A stretch of 64,000 bases of DNA. It comes from Mesorhizobium sp. WSM3859. GTDB lineage: Bacteria; Pseudomonadota; Alphaproteobacteria; Rhizobiales; Rhizobiaceae. Position 1 is the stretch's first letter; every line of letters starts with the position of its first letter. The stretch is taken from the NCBI RefSeq assembly GCF_002295065.1, contig NZ_NSGG01000003.1:248001-312000 (forward strand), given 5' to 3'. A program made the position numbers and the translations under genes. Below, piece by piece: positions 1 to 7,927 of the stretch. The notes under the pieces are model-generated. The model did not search any database. It was not told where the DNA came from and saw nothing but the letters and a program-made list of their open reading frames with translations.

Positions 1-135
1 GGCCTGGCTGACATAGTCGCCCGGTCCCTTCATCGAAACCTGCAGGTTCTGCACCTCGCCGAAGTCGCGCGACAGCGAGCGGCCGGCCTTCATCGCGGCT
101 TGGACCATGACGTTGAGGAGAGCGGAACGCGCCAT
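1..135 (-). CDS. suhB: Inositol monophosphatase family protein, N-terminal part (runs off the window)
   Basis: Only the first 45 codons are present; the gene continues beyond position 1. The protein begins MARSALLNVMVQAAMKAG and goes on with SLSRDFGE and VSMKGPGDYVS, the usual start of SuhB/IMPase proteins: an N-terminal helix followed by the K-G-x-x-D-x-V-S motif. The family dephosphorylates inositol-1-phosphate using Mg2+. The efp stop codon lies 36 bp downstream of this start, so the two genes face the same way but are not clearly one transcript. The family is quite certain; the SuhB symbol is by similarity only because the catalytic part is not visible. Confidence 0.85.
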   Translation of the reverse strand, partial: MARSALLNVMVQAAMKAGRSLSRDFGEVQNLQVSMKGPGDYVSQA

Positions 136-171
136 TTTTTCTTCCTGGCTTTGTCTTCTACCGGCCGGCGC

Positions 172-738
172 TCAATCCGCGCGGCGCATGTAGATGATTT
201 CGTTGGTGTCGACGATGATGCGCTCGCCGGCCGAGATGAAGGGTGGCACCAGAACGCGGATGCCGTTCTCCAGCACCGCCGGCTTGTAGGAGGAGGCAGC
301 CGTCTGGCCCCGCACCACCGGGTCGGCCTCGGTGACGGTCAGCGTCACCTGATCGGGCAGCGAGATGCCGATCGGCCGCTCCTCGTAAAGCTGCACCGTC
401 ACCATCATGCCGTCCTGCAGGAAAGCGGCCCGCTCGCCGACGAAGTCCTTGGCCAGCTCGAGCTGCTCGTAGCTTTCGGTGTCCATGAACACCAGCGCGT
501 CGCCCTGCTCGTAAAGGAAGGAGAAGTCCTTGAGGTCGAGCCTTATTTGCTCGACGGTTTCGGCCGAGCGGAAACGCTCGTTGAGCTTGGTGCCGTTGAT
601 CAGGTTCTTCAGCTCGACCTGGTTGTAGGCGCCGCCCTTACCGGGCTTGACTGTGTTGGTCTTGACCGCAACCCAAAGCCCGCCATCGTGCTCGATGATG
701 TAACCGGGACGGATTTCGTTGCCACTGATCTTGGCCAT
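172..738 (-). CDS. efp: Translation elongation factor P
   Basis: EF-P binds between the ribosomal P and E sites and rescues ribosomes stalled on polyproline. The 188-residue length is standard. The three beta-barrel (KOW, EFP, OB-like) domains are in order, with V-K-P-G-K-G-G-A around Lys34, the residue normally modified, and the C-terminal motif with V-P-P-F-I and G-E-R-I-I-V-D-T. The frame is open further upstream, but the start at [12 protein letters not shown] is fixed by alignment with the family. The adjacent genes are the SuhB-like gene downstream and the Sel1 lipoprotein gene upstream, all on the minus strand. Confidence 0.97.
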   Translation of the reverse strand: MAKISGNEIRPGYIIEHDGGLWVAVKTNTVKPGKGGAYNQVELKNLINGTKLNERFRSAETVEQIRLDLKDFSFLYEQGDALVFMDTESYEQLELAKDFVGERAAFLQDGMMVTVQLYEERPIGISLPDQVTLTVTEADPVVRGQTAASSYKPAVLENGIRVLVPPFISAGERIIVDTNEIIYMRRAD

Positions 739-853
739 GGTGAACTGATCCGAGTGAGATTTTCTGGCGCGGGTCGCGCTTTGGCGCCTCCAAGACCACA
801 AATCGCACATAGTGGCAAGGGAGGAGCCCAAGCGGTCGCCGCGGCGACGCGCC

Positions 854-2035
854 TCAAGGCAGCCGATTTGCCTTTTGCAGCGCCTGCTTGGTCTGGTCGT
901 CGTCGAGGCCCTGCAGGAAGTCGTCCATCTGCGGGTCGATCAATCCGGCGCGGCGGGCGACGATATACCAGGCGCCGGCGAGGATCAGGTCGGGGTCCGT
1001 GCCGATGCCGCCCATATAGAGCTTGGCGAGGCGGTTCTGGGCGGCGACATTGCCGCCTTGCGCCGCCCGCCTCATCCAGGCAAAGCCGGATTTCAGGTCG
1101 CGCTCGCCACCGCGTCCCTCGATCATCCAGGCCGCGAGGTCGATCTGCGCCGTGTCGTAGTTCTGCCGCGCGGCTTGCGCCAGGAGGATACGCGCCTGGG
1201 CGTCGTTATGCGGCTTGCCGCCGGCGCCATTGGCATAGAGCTGCGCCATCGCATATTGCGCGTCGGCAAGGCCGGTGGCGGCCGCGCGCTCGTAGTAGAC
1301 GGCGGCCTTCACAAGCCCGGCATCGCCGGGATCCTGCTGGACAAGCAACTGGGCGAAGTTGAACTGCGCCAGCCGGTTGCCAGCCTCGGCCGAGGCCTGC
1401 ATCAGCGCGAAGGCGCCCTTTTCGTCCTTCTTCACATAGCGGCCATCGAGCAGCATCAGCGCATATTGGAACTGCGCCTCCGGCACGCCCTGTTCGGCGG
1501 CCAGCCCATACCATTTTGCGGCCTCGGCCGGATTGAGCGGCACGCCCAGCCCGCGCGACAGGATTTCGGCTACCAGTGTCTCGGCCGCCGGATCGCCGTT
1601 CTTGGCACGCTCCATGGCAAGGTTGTAGGCGGTCTTGTAAAGGCCGCGCTGGAAGGCGCCATAGGCGGCGTCCGGCTGCTTGGCGCCGAAACGGTCGGGG
1701 TTGACGGCGTCGGCCGATGGCGGCGTCATGGTGGCAGGCTGCGGCAAGGTGTTCTGGATCGGCTTGTCGATATGCAGATCGCTGCCGAACCTGCTCGTAT
1801 CCGGGGCGCCAGCGTCCGGCGTGGCTGTGTCCGGTTTACCCGTGCCCGTCGTGCCCGTGTCCGGCTTGGTCGCATCCGGCTTGGCTGGGTCGGGCGTGCC
1901 CTTGTCCGGCGCACTCGTCTCCGGCCGGGGCTGGGGCAGAGGCACGGTCTCGGTCGCGCTCGCCGTTTCGCTCGGCCAGCAAGCCGGAACCAGCAAGCCG
2001 GCCAGGACGGCCAGAGGAAGCACACGCAAGCGCAT
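854..2035 (-). CDS. Sel1/TPR-repeat lipoprotein
   Basis: This is a 393-residue exported protein. Residues 1-19 form a hydrophobic signal ending in L-V-P-A-C, a plausible lipobox with Cys19. A Pro/Asp/Thr-rich linker follows, made of short KPD/TPD/APDT-like repeats (about residues 30-75). From about residue 115 to the C-terminus there are Sel1-like TPR units, recognisable by A-x-x-W-Y-x-x-A-A-x-x-G and A-Q-F-x-x-A-x-L-x-x-x-G. Such proteins act as periplasmic scaffolds; the partner is unknown. The start codon at 2035 lies one base from the stop of the ThiE-like gene, so the two are probably co-transcribed. The start was chosen for the signal peptide; a longer in-frame extension has no such signal. 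Confidence 0.8.
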   Translation of the reverse strand: MRLRVLPLAVLAGLLVPACWPSETASATETVPLPQPRPETSAPDKGTPDPAKPDATKPDTGTTGTGKPDTATPDAGAPDTSRFGSDLHIDKPIQNTLPQPATMTPPSADAVNPDRFGAKQPDAAYGAFQRGLYKTAYNLAMERAKNGDPAAETLVAEILSRGLGVPLNPAEAAKWYGLAAEQGVPEAQFQYALMLLDGRYVKKDEKGAFALMQASAEAGNRLAQFNFAQLLVQQDPGDAGLVKAAVYYERAAATGLADAQYAMAQLYANGAGGKPHNDAQARILLAQAARQNYDTAQIDLAAWMIEGRGGERDLKSGFAWMRRAAQGGNVAAQNRLAKLYMGGIGTDPDLILAGAWYIVARRAGLIDPQMDDFLQGLDDDQTKQALQKANRLP

Positions 2036-2036
2036 G

Positions 2037-2684
2037 TCAGTCCTCGAAACGCGGCGCGGTTTCATCGAGCAGCGCGTTGGCGGCGGCGACCGCCGCGCGC
2101 GGGTCGCGTCCGTCGGCAAAGACGGCGCTGGACAGCGCCACGAACTCGGCTCCGGTCGCGGCCACCGTCTCGACGGAAGCAAGCTCGGAGCCGCCCATGA
2201 CGATGCAGGGAATCGAGATCATCTCAGCCCACCATTCGCCGAGGGCGAGGTTGCGGTGATGCGGCTCCGGCTTGTTGTCGTAGCCGAAACGGCCGAAGAA
2301 CATGTAGTCGGGCCGCTCCTCGCCGAGCGCCAGCGCCTCGTCGCGCGTCTTGGCGCCGCCAGCGCCGACCATCATCTTGCCGGCCAGGCGCTCGATCGTC
2401 TCGGCGAGATCCCGCGGCTTTGCCTCGACATGGATGCCGTCGGCCTGGACGCGACCGGCGATGCGGCTGTCGCCGGCGATGATCACGGCGACACCGGCGC
2501 CTTGAGCGATCGGCACGATCCTTTCGGCGAAGGCCTGGAAGGAGGCGTCGTCCATGCCGTTGTCGGGCAGGATCAGCGAGGCGACGTCGCCGCCCTCAAA
2601 GGCCGCGCAGATCTGCTCCGCCGGTACGAGCGGTGGCGCGATCAGCACGATGCGGCAGCGATTGGGCGGGGTTAAATCGTTCAT
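2037..2684 (-). CDS. Thiamine-phosphate synthase (ThiE/TenI)-like protein, divergent
   Basis: A 215-residue TIM-barrel protein of the ThiE/TenI superfamily. Recognisable parts are I-V-L-I-A-P at the first strand, A-D-G-I-H-V-E at the position of the family's A-D-G-V-H-L-G, M-V-G-A-G-G-A-K-T-R-D-E-A for the loop after the next strand, and D-Y-M-F-F-G-R-F before the phosphate-binding region. The canonical N-D-R segment is replaced by G-D-S-R and the G-x-S-x-H loop is altered, so thiamine-phosphate synthase activity is not assured. It lies one base upstream of the Sel1 lipoprotein gene and far from the thiBPQ/thiN block. It may be a ThiE paralogue with another substrate. Confidence 0.7.
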   Translation of the reverse strand: MNDLTPPNRCRIVLIAPPLVPAEQICAAFEGGDVASLILPDNGMDDASFQAFAERIVPIAQGAGVAVIIAGDSRIAGRVQADGIHVEAKPRDLAETIERLAGKMMVGAGGAKTRDEALALGEERPDYMFFGRFGYDNKPEPHHRNLALGEWWAEMISIPCIVMGGSELASVETVAATGAEFVALSSAVFADGRDPRAAVAAANALLDETAPRFED

Positions 2685-2864
2685 TGGCCTTCGATCCCGG
2701 TTTCGCCTATGCCGGGCGAAGATGGTTGCATTGCGGCATAGAGCAAAGCGGCCAGCTTGAACAGGAGGGCTAAGCAGGATCGTCGAGCGCGGGGACGCCG
2801 CCGGATCGTCGCGCTGGCCGTGGTTACAGAGCCGGTTCGCGGAAACGCCGAACCGCTCCAGGGA

Positions 2865-3974
2865 TCACCCGTCCAGCAGGCTGAAGACGGCGCACGGCCT
2901 GACAATTCCACGCAATTGGTGTTCGCCCAGCGGGACCAGGGGCGCCGAGGTTTCCGCCGCGACAGCGCCGGAGATCAGGACGCTCCGTCCAAGCGGACGG
3001 CACAGGCCTTCGAGCCTGCTGACGAGGTTCACGGCCGGGCCGATCGCGGTGAAATCCAGGCGGTCGGCTGTGCCGACATTGCCCCACACCATGTCGCCGA
3101 TGTGCAGCGCCATGCCGAATTGCAGCTCGGGCATGCCCTGTCCGGCACGAACCTGATTGAGCTGCGCCATCCCCGCCCGCGCCGCTGCGACCGCGCGCAA
3201 CGCCGCCTCGCAAGCCTCTGAGACCGAGCGCTCGCCGACAGGAAAGATCGCCAGCACGCCGTCGCCGATGAATTTCAGCACCTCGCCGCCAAAAGCGTGA
3301 ACGGCGCCGGCGATGCGGTCGAAGCTGGCGTTGAGCGCCGCCACGACCTGCTCGGCGTCCGTCTCTTCCGACAGGGCGGTAAAGTCGCGCAAATCGCTGT
3401 AGAACAGGACCGCGCGGATTGTCTCGCCAACCTCGCGCCGCGAACGGCCGGCCAACACCTGCGCCGCGCTGCGTTGCCCAAGATAGGCCTCAAGCAGGGC
3501 CGACAGCGTCGACCTGGCGGCGAGAGCGGCAAGCGGCGCCACGGCGAAGCGCGCCACCTGGTCCAGTGTTTTCGATTCGTGCTCCGCGAGAGGGCGTGCC
3601 GCGGCCCAGTTCAGTTTTGGATTCCCCGATTGCGCATCCTCGCGCTCGGGGCCAACCGTGTAATCGTGCACGACACCGGTTCCCAGTCCCGCCAGCCATT
3701 CGCGTCCGAGATCTGCCTCTGCGGTTCCAGGCATCATGCCGGCGCCAAAACCCAGCGCCTCCATGACGACGCCTGTCTCGGCCCGCCACAGCCAGGCGCG
3801 GCGCGTTATGATCGGATGCGGCGCGGCGAGCGTCAGGGCTCCGCCGGCGAGCGGCAACCCGTCGTCAACCAGCCGCGCGCCGAGCGTGGCCAGAAAATCA
3901 TCCGGCTGGACGGCGCCGCCGGCGCTGTCGACCAGCCAGGCGAAAGTTGAAGAAAGCCGCATCGATACGATCAT
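2865..3974 (-). CDS. Class III adenylate/guanylate cyclase
   Basis: The 369-residue protein ends in a class III nucleotide cyclase domain (about residues 185-369). Visible motifs are F-Y-S-D-L-R-D-F (first metal-binding Asp), G-G-E-V-L-K-F-I-G-D-G-V-L-A-I-F (second Asp) and G-x-V-G-x-x-x-R-x-D-F-T-A-I-G-x-x-V-N near the transition-state residues. The N-terminal ~180 residues form the regulatory domain common to rhizobial cyclases of this type; it has no membrane segments. The frame is open to 4496, but the upstream part overlaps the SRPBCC gene on the other strand, so the start at MIVSMRL (3974) or MRLSS (3962) is preferred. The gene is divergent from the SRPBCC gene, about 150 bp away. Confidence 0.9.
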   Translation of the reverse strand: MIVSMRLSSTFAWLVDSAGGAVQPDDFLATLGARLVDDGLPLAGGALTLAAPHPIITRRAWLWRAETGVVMEALGFGAGMMPGTAEADLGREWLAGLGTGVVHDYTVGPEREDAQSGNPKLNWAAARPLAEHESKTLDQVARFAVAPLAALAARSTLSALLEAYLGQRSAAQVLAGRSRREVGETIRAVLFYSDLRDFTALSEETDAEQVVAALNASFDRIAGAVHAFGGEVLKFIGDGVLAIFPVGERSVSEACEAALRAVAAARAGMAQLNQVRAGQGMPELQFGMALHIGDMVWGNVGTADRLDFTAIGPAVNLVSRLEGLCRPLGRSVLISGAVAAETSAPLVPLGEHQLRGIVRPCAVFSLLDG

Positions 3975-4122
3975 GCTTCGGCGTTCCGTCGCTGTCACCA
4001 GCGCGAATCGACCCAACGAGATTTTAGTTGAACGGCAGGGCGATTTGGCTTCGAATCGAAAGCGCTGGCCCGGCGCCACCTGCCAGGCGAGCCGTGTTGG
4101 CGCGCAAACCCGGGAGGTTTCG

Positions 4123-4556
4123 ATGGCTGAACCCTTGATCGTTCGTCGCGAGGTACAGATCGCGGCGCCGCCGGCGACGGTGTTCGCCTTCCTGACAGAT
4201 CCGGACAAGATTGTGCGCTGGATGGGAACGGAGGCAACGGCAGACCCAACCCTGGCGGTCTCTATCTGCTGAATTTGGGAGGAAGAGCCACGGCTCGCGG
4301 CCAATTCACCGAGGTCATACCCGTCCACCGCCTTGCCTACAGCTTCGGCTGGGAGGGCAACGATCGGACGCCACCCGGTTCGAGCCTTGTCGAAATCGAT
4401 CTGGTCGAAGAGCCGGGCGGGACGCGGGTCAAGCTCACCCATAGCGGCCTTGCCGACCGAGAGATTTGCGACAGCCACGAGAAGGGCTGGACGCACTATC
4501 TGGGCCGGCTCGCAATCACCGCCGCCGGTGGCGACCCGGGACCGGACAAGATGTAG
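4123..4556 (+). pseudogene. SRPBCC/AHSA1-like protein, interrupted by a one-base frameshift
   Basis: Two consecutive frames together give one SRPBCC (START-like) protein of about 144 residues. The first frame (from ATG 4123) begins MAEPLIVRREVQIAAPPATV and contains F-A-F-L-T-D-P-D-K-I-V-R-W-M-G. It then runs into a TGA at 4270. The second frame continues with G-G-R-A-T-A-R-G-Q-F-T-E-V and Y-S-F-G-W-E-G and ends at the TAG at 4554. Restoring one C in the CCAACCCTGG run near 4250 gives D-P-T-P-G-G-L-Y-L-L, the usual family sequence. A GGGAGG ribosome site precedes the ATG. Either the gene is a recent pseudogene or the read lost a base. The family binds hydrophobic ligands. Confidence 0.8.
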
Positions 4557-4596
4557 GGCAGCGGCCGCAATTGCCGGCAGCCAGCGGCCAATCGCT

Positions 4597-4723
4597 AGTG
4601 CGTTTCACCGTTTCACGGAAACGGCGAAACGCGCTATCTTCTTGTTTTTACGCAATTCCGGACGGAAGGCTACGGCGAAGGCGCCGAGCCTAACCGCTCA
4701 CACCTCTCCTGGAATTGCTCTAG
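4597..4723. repeat. Dispersed intergenic hairpin element, copy 1
   Basis: The element contains a long hairpin (GCGTTTCACCG / CGGCGAAACGC around CACGGAAA), then GCAATTCCGG, and ends ACCGCTCACA..TCCTGGAATTGCTCTAG. A second copy with the same ends lies at 46645-46727 and a truncated inverted copy at 37893-37953. The end of the element forms the TAG stop codon of the acetyltransferase gene. Confidence 0.75.
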
Positions 4724-5178
4724 AGTTCGAGCTTGTAGCCGATATGGCTGGCCTTGAAGCCAAGTCGCTCATAGAAGCGGTGCGCATCGGTCCGGCTCTT
4801 GTTGGTCGTAAGCTGCACGACCCGGCAGCCGCGCTCGCGGCATTTGTCGATCGCCCATTCCAACAGGCGCTGTCCCAGCCCCTCGCCGCGCCGGCCCGAC
4901 GCGACGCGCACGGCCTCGATCTGGCCGCGTCGGGCGCCGCGCTGCGATAGTCCGGCGAGAAAGGTGATCTGCAGCGTGCCGATGATTTCGGCGCCATCGG
5001 TCATCACCGTGAGAAGCTGGTTCGGATCGCCGTCTATCGCCGCGAAGGCGTCCAGATAGGCTTGCGCCAGCGGCAGGCTTGCGTCTTCACGGGCTTGGCC
5101 GAGCGCATCGTCGGCAAGCATCGCGACAATCGCCGCAACGTCTGCTTCGATCGCCTGGCGAATGCTGATGGCGCTCAT
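4720..5178 (-). CDS. GNAT-family N-acetyltransferase
   Basis: A 152-residue GNAT enzyme, which transfers an acetyl group from acetyl-CoA to an amine. The first strand is I-S-I-R-Q-A-I-E-A-D. The acetyl-CoA pyrophosphate-binding loop R-R-G-E-G-L-G-Q-R-L-L follows V-R-V-A-S-G, and A-H-R-F-Y-E-R-L-G-F-K is the typical C-terminal motif. The start at MSAISIR (5178) was preferred to one 13 codons upstream because it matches the family start. The TAG stop codon belongs to the repeat at 4597-4723. The substrate cannot be inferred. Confidence 0.88.
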   Translation of the reverse strand: MSAISIRQAIEADVAAIVAMLADDALGQAREDASLPLAQAYLDAFAAIDGDPNQLLTVMTDGAEIIGTLQITFLAGLSQRGARRGQIEAVRVASGRRGEGLGQRLLEWAIDKCRERGCRVVQLTTNKSRTDAHRFYERLGFKASHIGYKLEL

Positions 5179-5336
5179 TTCCACACCTCGGAGTTGGCGA
5201 ACCGGCCGACAAAGCATTGTGATGCGGCCGGCCGCCTATGTCGGCCGGCATAATGGATGCCGGCATAAATGACTATCCCGCAGGCTGTGTTCTGCGCTAT
5301 GGCTGAATTCCCGCCGTCCTCAACCTCCCCTTGCCG

Positions 5337-6107
5337 ATGTCAGGCCTGCTCAGCGATCCGTGGTTCTATGCCGCCGCCATTCCCGCGGTGATCCTTGTCG
5401 GCCTGTCGAAAGGCGGCTTCGGCGGCGCCGTCGGCTTCGTCGGCGTGCCGCTGATGGCGCTGACCATCCCGCCGGTCCAGGCGGCTGCCATCCTGCTGCC
5501 GATCCTGTGCCTGATGGACATCGTTTCGGTATGGACATGGTGGGGCGTCTATGACCGCAAGATGCTGGTCGACATGATGCCGGGCGCCGTCATCGGCATC
5601 GGGCTCGGTTGGCTGACCGCGGCCCTGGTCACCGAGGAGATGGTGCGGCTGATCGTCGGCGCCGTCGCGCTGGTGTTCGTGCTGCGCTGGCTCTACCTGC
5701 AATTCCGCCATGGCGCCGACCATGCGGCGGCGCCGAACCGAATTGCCGCCGCCTTCTGGGGCACGGTCGCCGGCTTCACCAGCTTCGTCGCCCATGTCGG
5801 CGGTCCGCCCTTCCAGGTCTATGCGCTGCCGATCCGGCTCGATCCGAAAGTGCTGTCGGGGACGGCGGCGATCTTCTTTGCCGCCACCAATGCGCTGAAG
5901 CTCATCCCCTATTTCGCGCTCGGCCAGTTCGACACCGCCAACCTCACCGCCTCGGCGGTGCTGATGCCATTGGCGCCGCTTTCCACCATCGTCGGCGCCT
6001 GGCTGGTGCGCCGGATGCGGCCGGAAATCTTCTATCCGTTCACCTACGCCACGGTGGCGGTGGTGGCCGTCAAGCTGCTTTGGGATGGCATTGCCGGCCT
6101 GATGTGA
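5337..6107 (+). CDS. TSUP-family (TauE/SafE) membrane transporter
   Basis: A 256-residue inner-membrane protein with about eight hydrophobic helices. It carries the paired TSUP motifs: G-L-S-K-G-G-F-G-G-A near residue 24 and the second-half G-T-V-A-G-F-T-S-F-V-A-H-V-G-G-P-P near residue 145. Family members export sulfite, sulfoacetate or other organosulfur anions, or import sulfate; nothing nearby points to the substrate. ATG 5337 is used; an in-frame TTG lies two codons upstream. The gene stands alone between divergent minus-strand neighbours. Confidence 0.9.
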   Translation: MSGLLSDPWFYAAAIPAVILVGLSKGGFGGAVGFVGVPLMALTIPPVQAAAILLPILCLMDIVSVWTWWGVYDRKMLVDMMPGAVIGIGLGWLTAALVTEEMVRLIVGAVALVFVLRWLYLQFRHGADHAAAPNRIAAAFWGTVAGFTSFVAHVGGPPFQVYALPIRLDPKVLSGTAAIFFAATNALKLIPYFALGQFDTANLTASAVLMPLAPLSTIVGAWLVRRMRPEIFYPFTYATVAVVAVKLLWDGIAGLM

Positions 6108-6117
6108 GGCGCGCAGA

Positions 6118-6266
6118 TATTCAGGTGAGGCCGGCCTGCAAATGGCGGCTTCCTGCGCTTCCGGTGCTCACGTACCTTAAGTACGCTCCGCTCCGGTTCT
6201 CGGAACCCACCCAGTTTGGTCGCTTCGCGCCCGTCTTCGACTCCGCCTCGGCCTGACCTGAATCTC
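6118..6266. repeat. Intergenic element with long inverted ends
   Basis: The segment between the TSUP and DUF2269 genes starts ATTCAGGTGAGGCCGG and ends CGGCCTGACCTGAAT, imperfect inverted arms. The central part reads GCGCTTCCGGTGCTCACGTACCTTAAGTACG and continues GCTCCGCTCCGG; GTACCTTAAGTAC is itself almost palindromic. No coding signal is seen. It looks like a dispersed rhizobial intergenic repeat placed between convergent genes. Confidence 0.6.
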
Positions 6267-6286
6267 AACGCGTCTCGGGCGGAACA

Positions 6287-6838
6287 TCAGGCGGCGCTCG
6301 GCACCATCTGGCGGCCGCCGCCGAAGCCGAGCGCGGCGCCCAGCGCAACCACCATCGCCATGCCGGCAAGAATGCCGATGTCGTGCAAAGTCGGCTTCAG
6401 CACCATGTCGGCGATGATCACCAGCATCACAGCATAATCGAGGCGCGCCCATTTCATCATGCGCTGGCCGATGGCGAGAGCCGTCGGCGTCACCCCCTCC
6501 TTGGCGATCATGGCGCCTATGCGCTCGCCGGTCGGTTTGAAGACCAGCATGCCGATCGAGAAGGTCGTGGCATAGCCGACGAGGCCGATGACGATCCACA
6601 GTTCGGTGAAGCCGACCCAGAAGCCGCACATGACGAGACCGAAGACCAGCGTCAGCATCGACATCGGCGCGAAGAACTTGCTGCCGAGCTGGCCGGTGGC
6701 GCGCATCGCCTGCAGCCTATCCTCGATGTTGCCGGCGCGCTCGGCCAGCACGCCGAGCAGGAACAGCACGAAGCCGCCGCCGACCCACAAAATGGCCGAA
6801 ACAACGTGCAGGAATTTGACAATCGAATACCAGTCCAT
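6287..6838 (-). CDS. DUF2269-type integral membrane protein
   Basis: A 183-residue membrane protein with about four to five transmembrane segments. It begins MDWYSIVKFLHVVSAILWVG, the W-x-x-x-x-F-L-H-V-x-x-x-I-x-W-V-G-G start that characterises the DUF2269 group. Conserved Gly-rich helices follow (G-F-V-L-F-L-L-G and V-F-G-L-V-M-C-G-F-W-V-G). The function is unknown; the N-terminal His in the first helix recalls membrane haem or copper proteins, but this is only inference. The start at 6838 is chosen because the upstream in-frame sequence is Arg-rich and has no membrane segment. Confidence 0.8.
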   Translation of the reverse strand: MDWYSIVKFLHVVSAILWVGGGFVLFLLGVLAERAGNIEDRLQAMRATGQLGSKFFAPMSMLTLVFGLVMCGFWVGFTELWIVIGLVGYATTFSIGMLVFKPTGERIGAMIAKEGVTPTALAIGQRMMKWARLDYAVMLVIIADMVLKPTLHDIGILAGMAMVVALGAALGFGGGRQMVPSAA

Positions 6839-7071
6839 GGTTTGCTCCCGGATGTGCTTGTTGGTTTGCGCCGGCGCGGGTTTGCGTAGCGCTTGAGAGG
6901 AGCGGCCTTTTGCGTGGCGCGTGTTTCTGAACGATGCCGCGGCAGCGGCCGGCATGTTTCGAAGCCGCGACCGATGGCCGAAAATCCGGCTCTCGGACGA
7001 TCTTGGAAAAGGCGGCCGGCTGTCCTGTTCCGGCACATGAAAGCGCGTTCGATTAAAAAATCGCAGCGGCG

Positions 7072-7086
7072 TTAAGGCTTCATTAA
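7072..7086. promoter_or_regulatory. CtrA box (TTAA-N7-TTAA) upstream of the candidate sRNA
   Basis: TTAA at 7072-7075 and TTAA at 7083-7086 are separated by exactly seven bases, the spacing of the CtrA recognition sequence. The box ends about 25 bp before the inferred RNA start, overlapping the place of a -35 element, where activating CtrA sites usually lie. A TACTAT at 7101-7106 could be the -10. Confidence 0.6.
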
Positions 7087-7106
7087 GCTTTACAGGCGTT
7101 TACTAT

Positions 7107-7210
7107 CCACATCCAGTTTTGCTGGATTCTTACCGAGTGGTTGGAGCCACTTTGTTTGACGCCTCCCTGTTAAACTCCTGAGAGCCGCCTTATCCGCGGC
7201 TCTTTTTTTG
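7107..7210 (+). ncRNA. Candidate trans-acting small RNA with intrinsic terminator
   Basis: No reading frame covers this stretch, but it folds well. Hairpin 1 is ATCCAG-TTTTG-CTGGAT (7111-7127 region). Hairpin 2 is AGTGG-TTGGAG-CCACT (7136-7151). A weak GTTT/AAAC stem (7154-7175) encloses GCCTCCCT. A perfect 8-bp terminator stem AGAGCCGC/GCGGCTCT (7181-7203) is followed by a run of T. The exposed CCTCCC and CTCC sequences resemble anti-Shine-Dalgarno seeds of rhizobial riboregulators. A CtrA box precedes it. I cannot assign it to a named family; a 5' leader ending in an attenuator upstream of rcdA is the alternative. Confidence 0.6.
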
Positions 7211-7266
7211 TCCGCGCACGGCCGGCCGTTGCCTTCCGCCGGCGGATGGCTGCAACGCGGCCGGCG

Positions 7267-7281
7267 TTAACCGTTTGTTAA
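7267..7281. promoter_or_regulatory. CtrA box (TTAA-N7-TTAA) upstream of rcdA
   Basis: TTAA at 7267-7270 and 7278-7281 with exactly seven bases between them, inside GTTAACCGTTTGTTAAAC. The site ends 115 bp before the rcdA start codon and after the terminator of the candidate sRNA, so it fits an rcdA promoter. In Caulobacter rcdA belongs to the CtrA regulon. Confidence 0.65.
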
Positions 7282-7396
7282 ACATGCGCTTGCCTTCATG
7301 GGCGTCGAAGCGCATTTTCAAGCCTCAGTCATTTAGGGTGCTGGCCACGTCGGCAAGGATAGTCGAATCGGCTGGCGGCAGTGCAGGGGCGTATCG

Positions 7397-7927
7397 ATGA
7401 ACGAGCCTTCGAAGGGCAGCGCGAAAACCATCAAGCTGGCGGAGCGCCGGGTTTTCTCCCAATCCTTCAAGCCGCTCTACCAGGAAGGCATGGGGCTGGT
7501 CGAACAGGCCGCCGAATATCTCGATGGCAAGGGCAGGCTCGAGGCCAAGAAATTGTCGCGCACGGCGGCGACGCTGTACGCGGCTGAATCGATGCGGCTG
7601 ACCACGAGGCTGATGCAGGTCGCCTCCTGGCTTCTGCTGCAGCGTGCGGCGAATTCCGGCGAGATGACGCGCGACCAGGTGGCCTCGGAGAAATCCAAGG
7701 TGCGGCTCGATACCGCGTCGGCGCATGACGAGGCGCTCGGCTGGAACGAGTTGCCGAAGGAATTTCTCGATCTGGTGACGCGCTCGCTGCGCCTGCAGGC
7801 GCTGGTGCGGCGCATGGACGAGGAAATCTATGGCGGCGTGGTCGCCGAGACGCACGCCCCCAGCCGCCGGGCCAATCCCGTTTCCGACCAGATCAGCCTT
7901 TTGAACACGGCGTTCGCGCGCGGCTGA
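7397..7927 (+). CDS. rcdA: RcdA/DUF1465-family regulator of CtrA degradation
   Basis: A 176-residue, soluble, mostly helical protein of the DUF1465 family, which includes Caulobacter RcdA. RcdA is an adaptor that helps ClpXP degrade CtrA and other substrates at the G1-S transition. Typical family features are F-x-x-S-F-K-P-L-Y-x-E-G-M-x-L-V-E-x-A-A-x-Y-L-D near the N-terminus, A-x-x-Y-A-A-E-S-M-R-L-T-T-R-L-M-Q-V-A-S-W-L-L in the middle, and a disordered C-terminal tail. ATG 7397 fits the family start. The gene stands alone, preceded by a CtrA box, so CtrA probably controls the gene for its own degradation adaptor. Confidence 0.85.
   Translation: MNEPSKGSAKTIKLAERRVFSQSFKPLYQEGMGLVEQAAEYLDGKGRLEAKKLSRTAATLYAAESMRLTTRLMQVASWLLLQRAANSGEMTRDQVASEKSKVRLDTASAHDEALGWNELPKEFLDLVTRSLRLQALVRRMDEEIYGGVVAETHAPSRRANPVSDQISLLNTAFARG

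Noticed and set aside
2831-2854. Hairpin CGGTTCGCGGAAACGCCGAACCG as a terminator of the cyclase gene
   Set aside because: It has no T run on either strand; it is probably a remnant of the dispersed hairpin family.
2865-4496. A long N-terminal extension of the adenylate cyclase
   Set aside because: The extension overlaps the well-conserved SRPBCC gene on the other strand and lacks family similarity.
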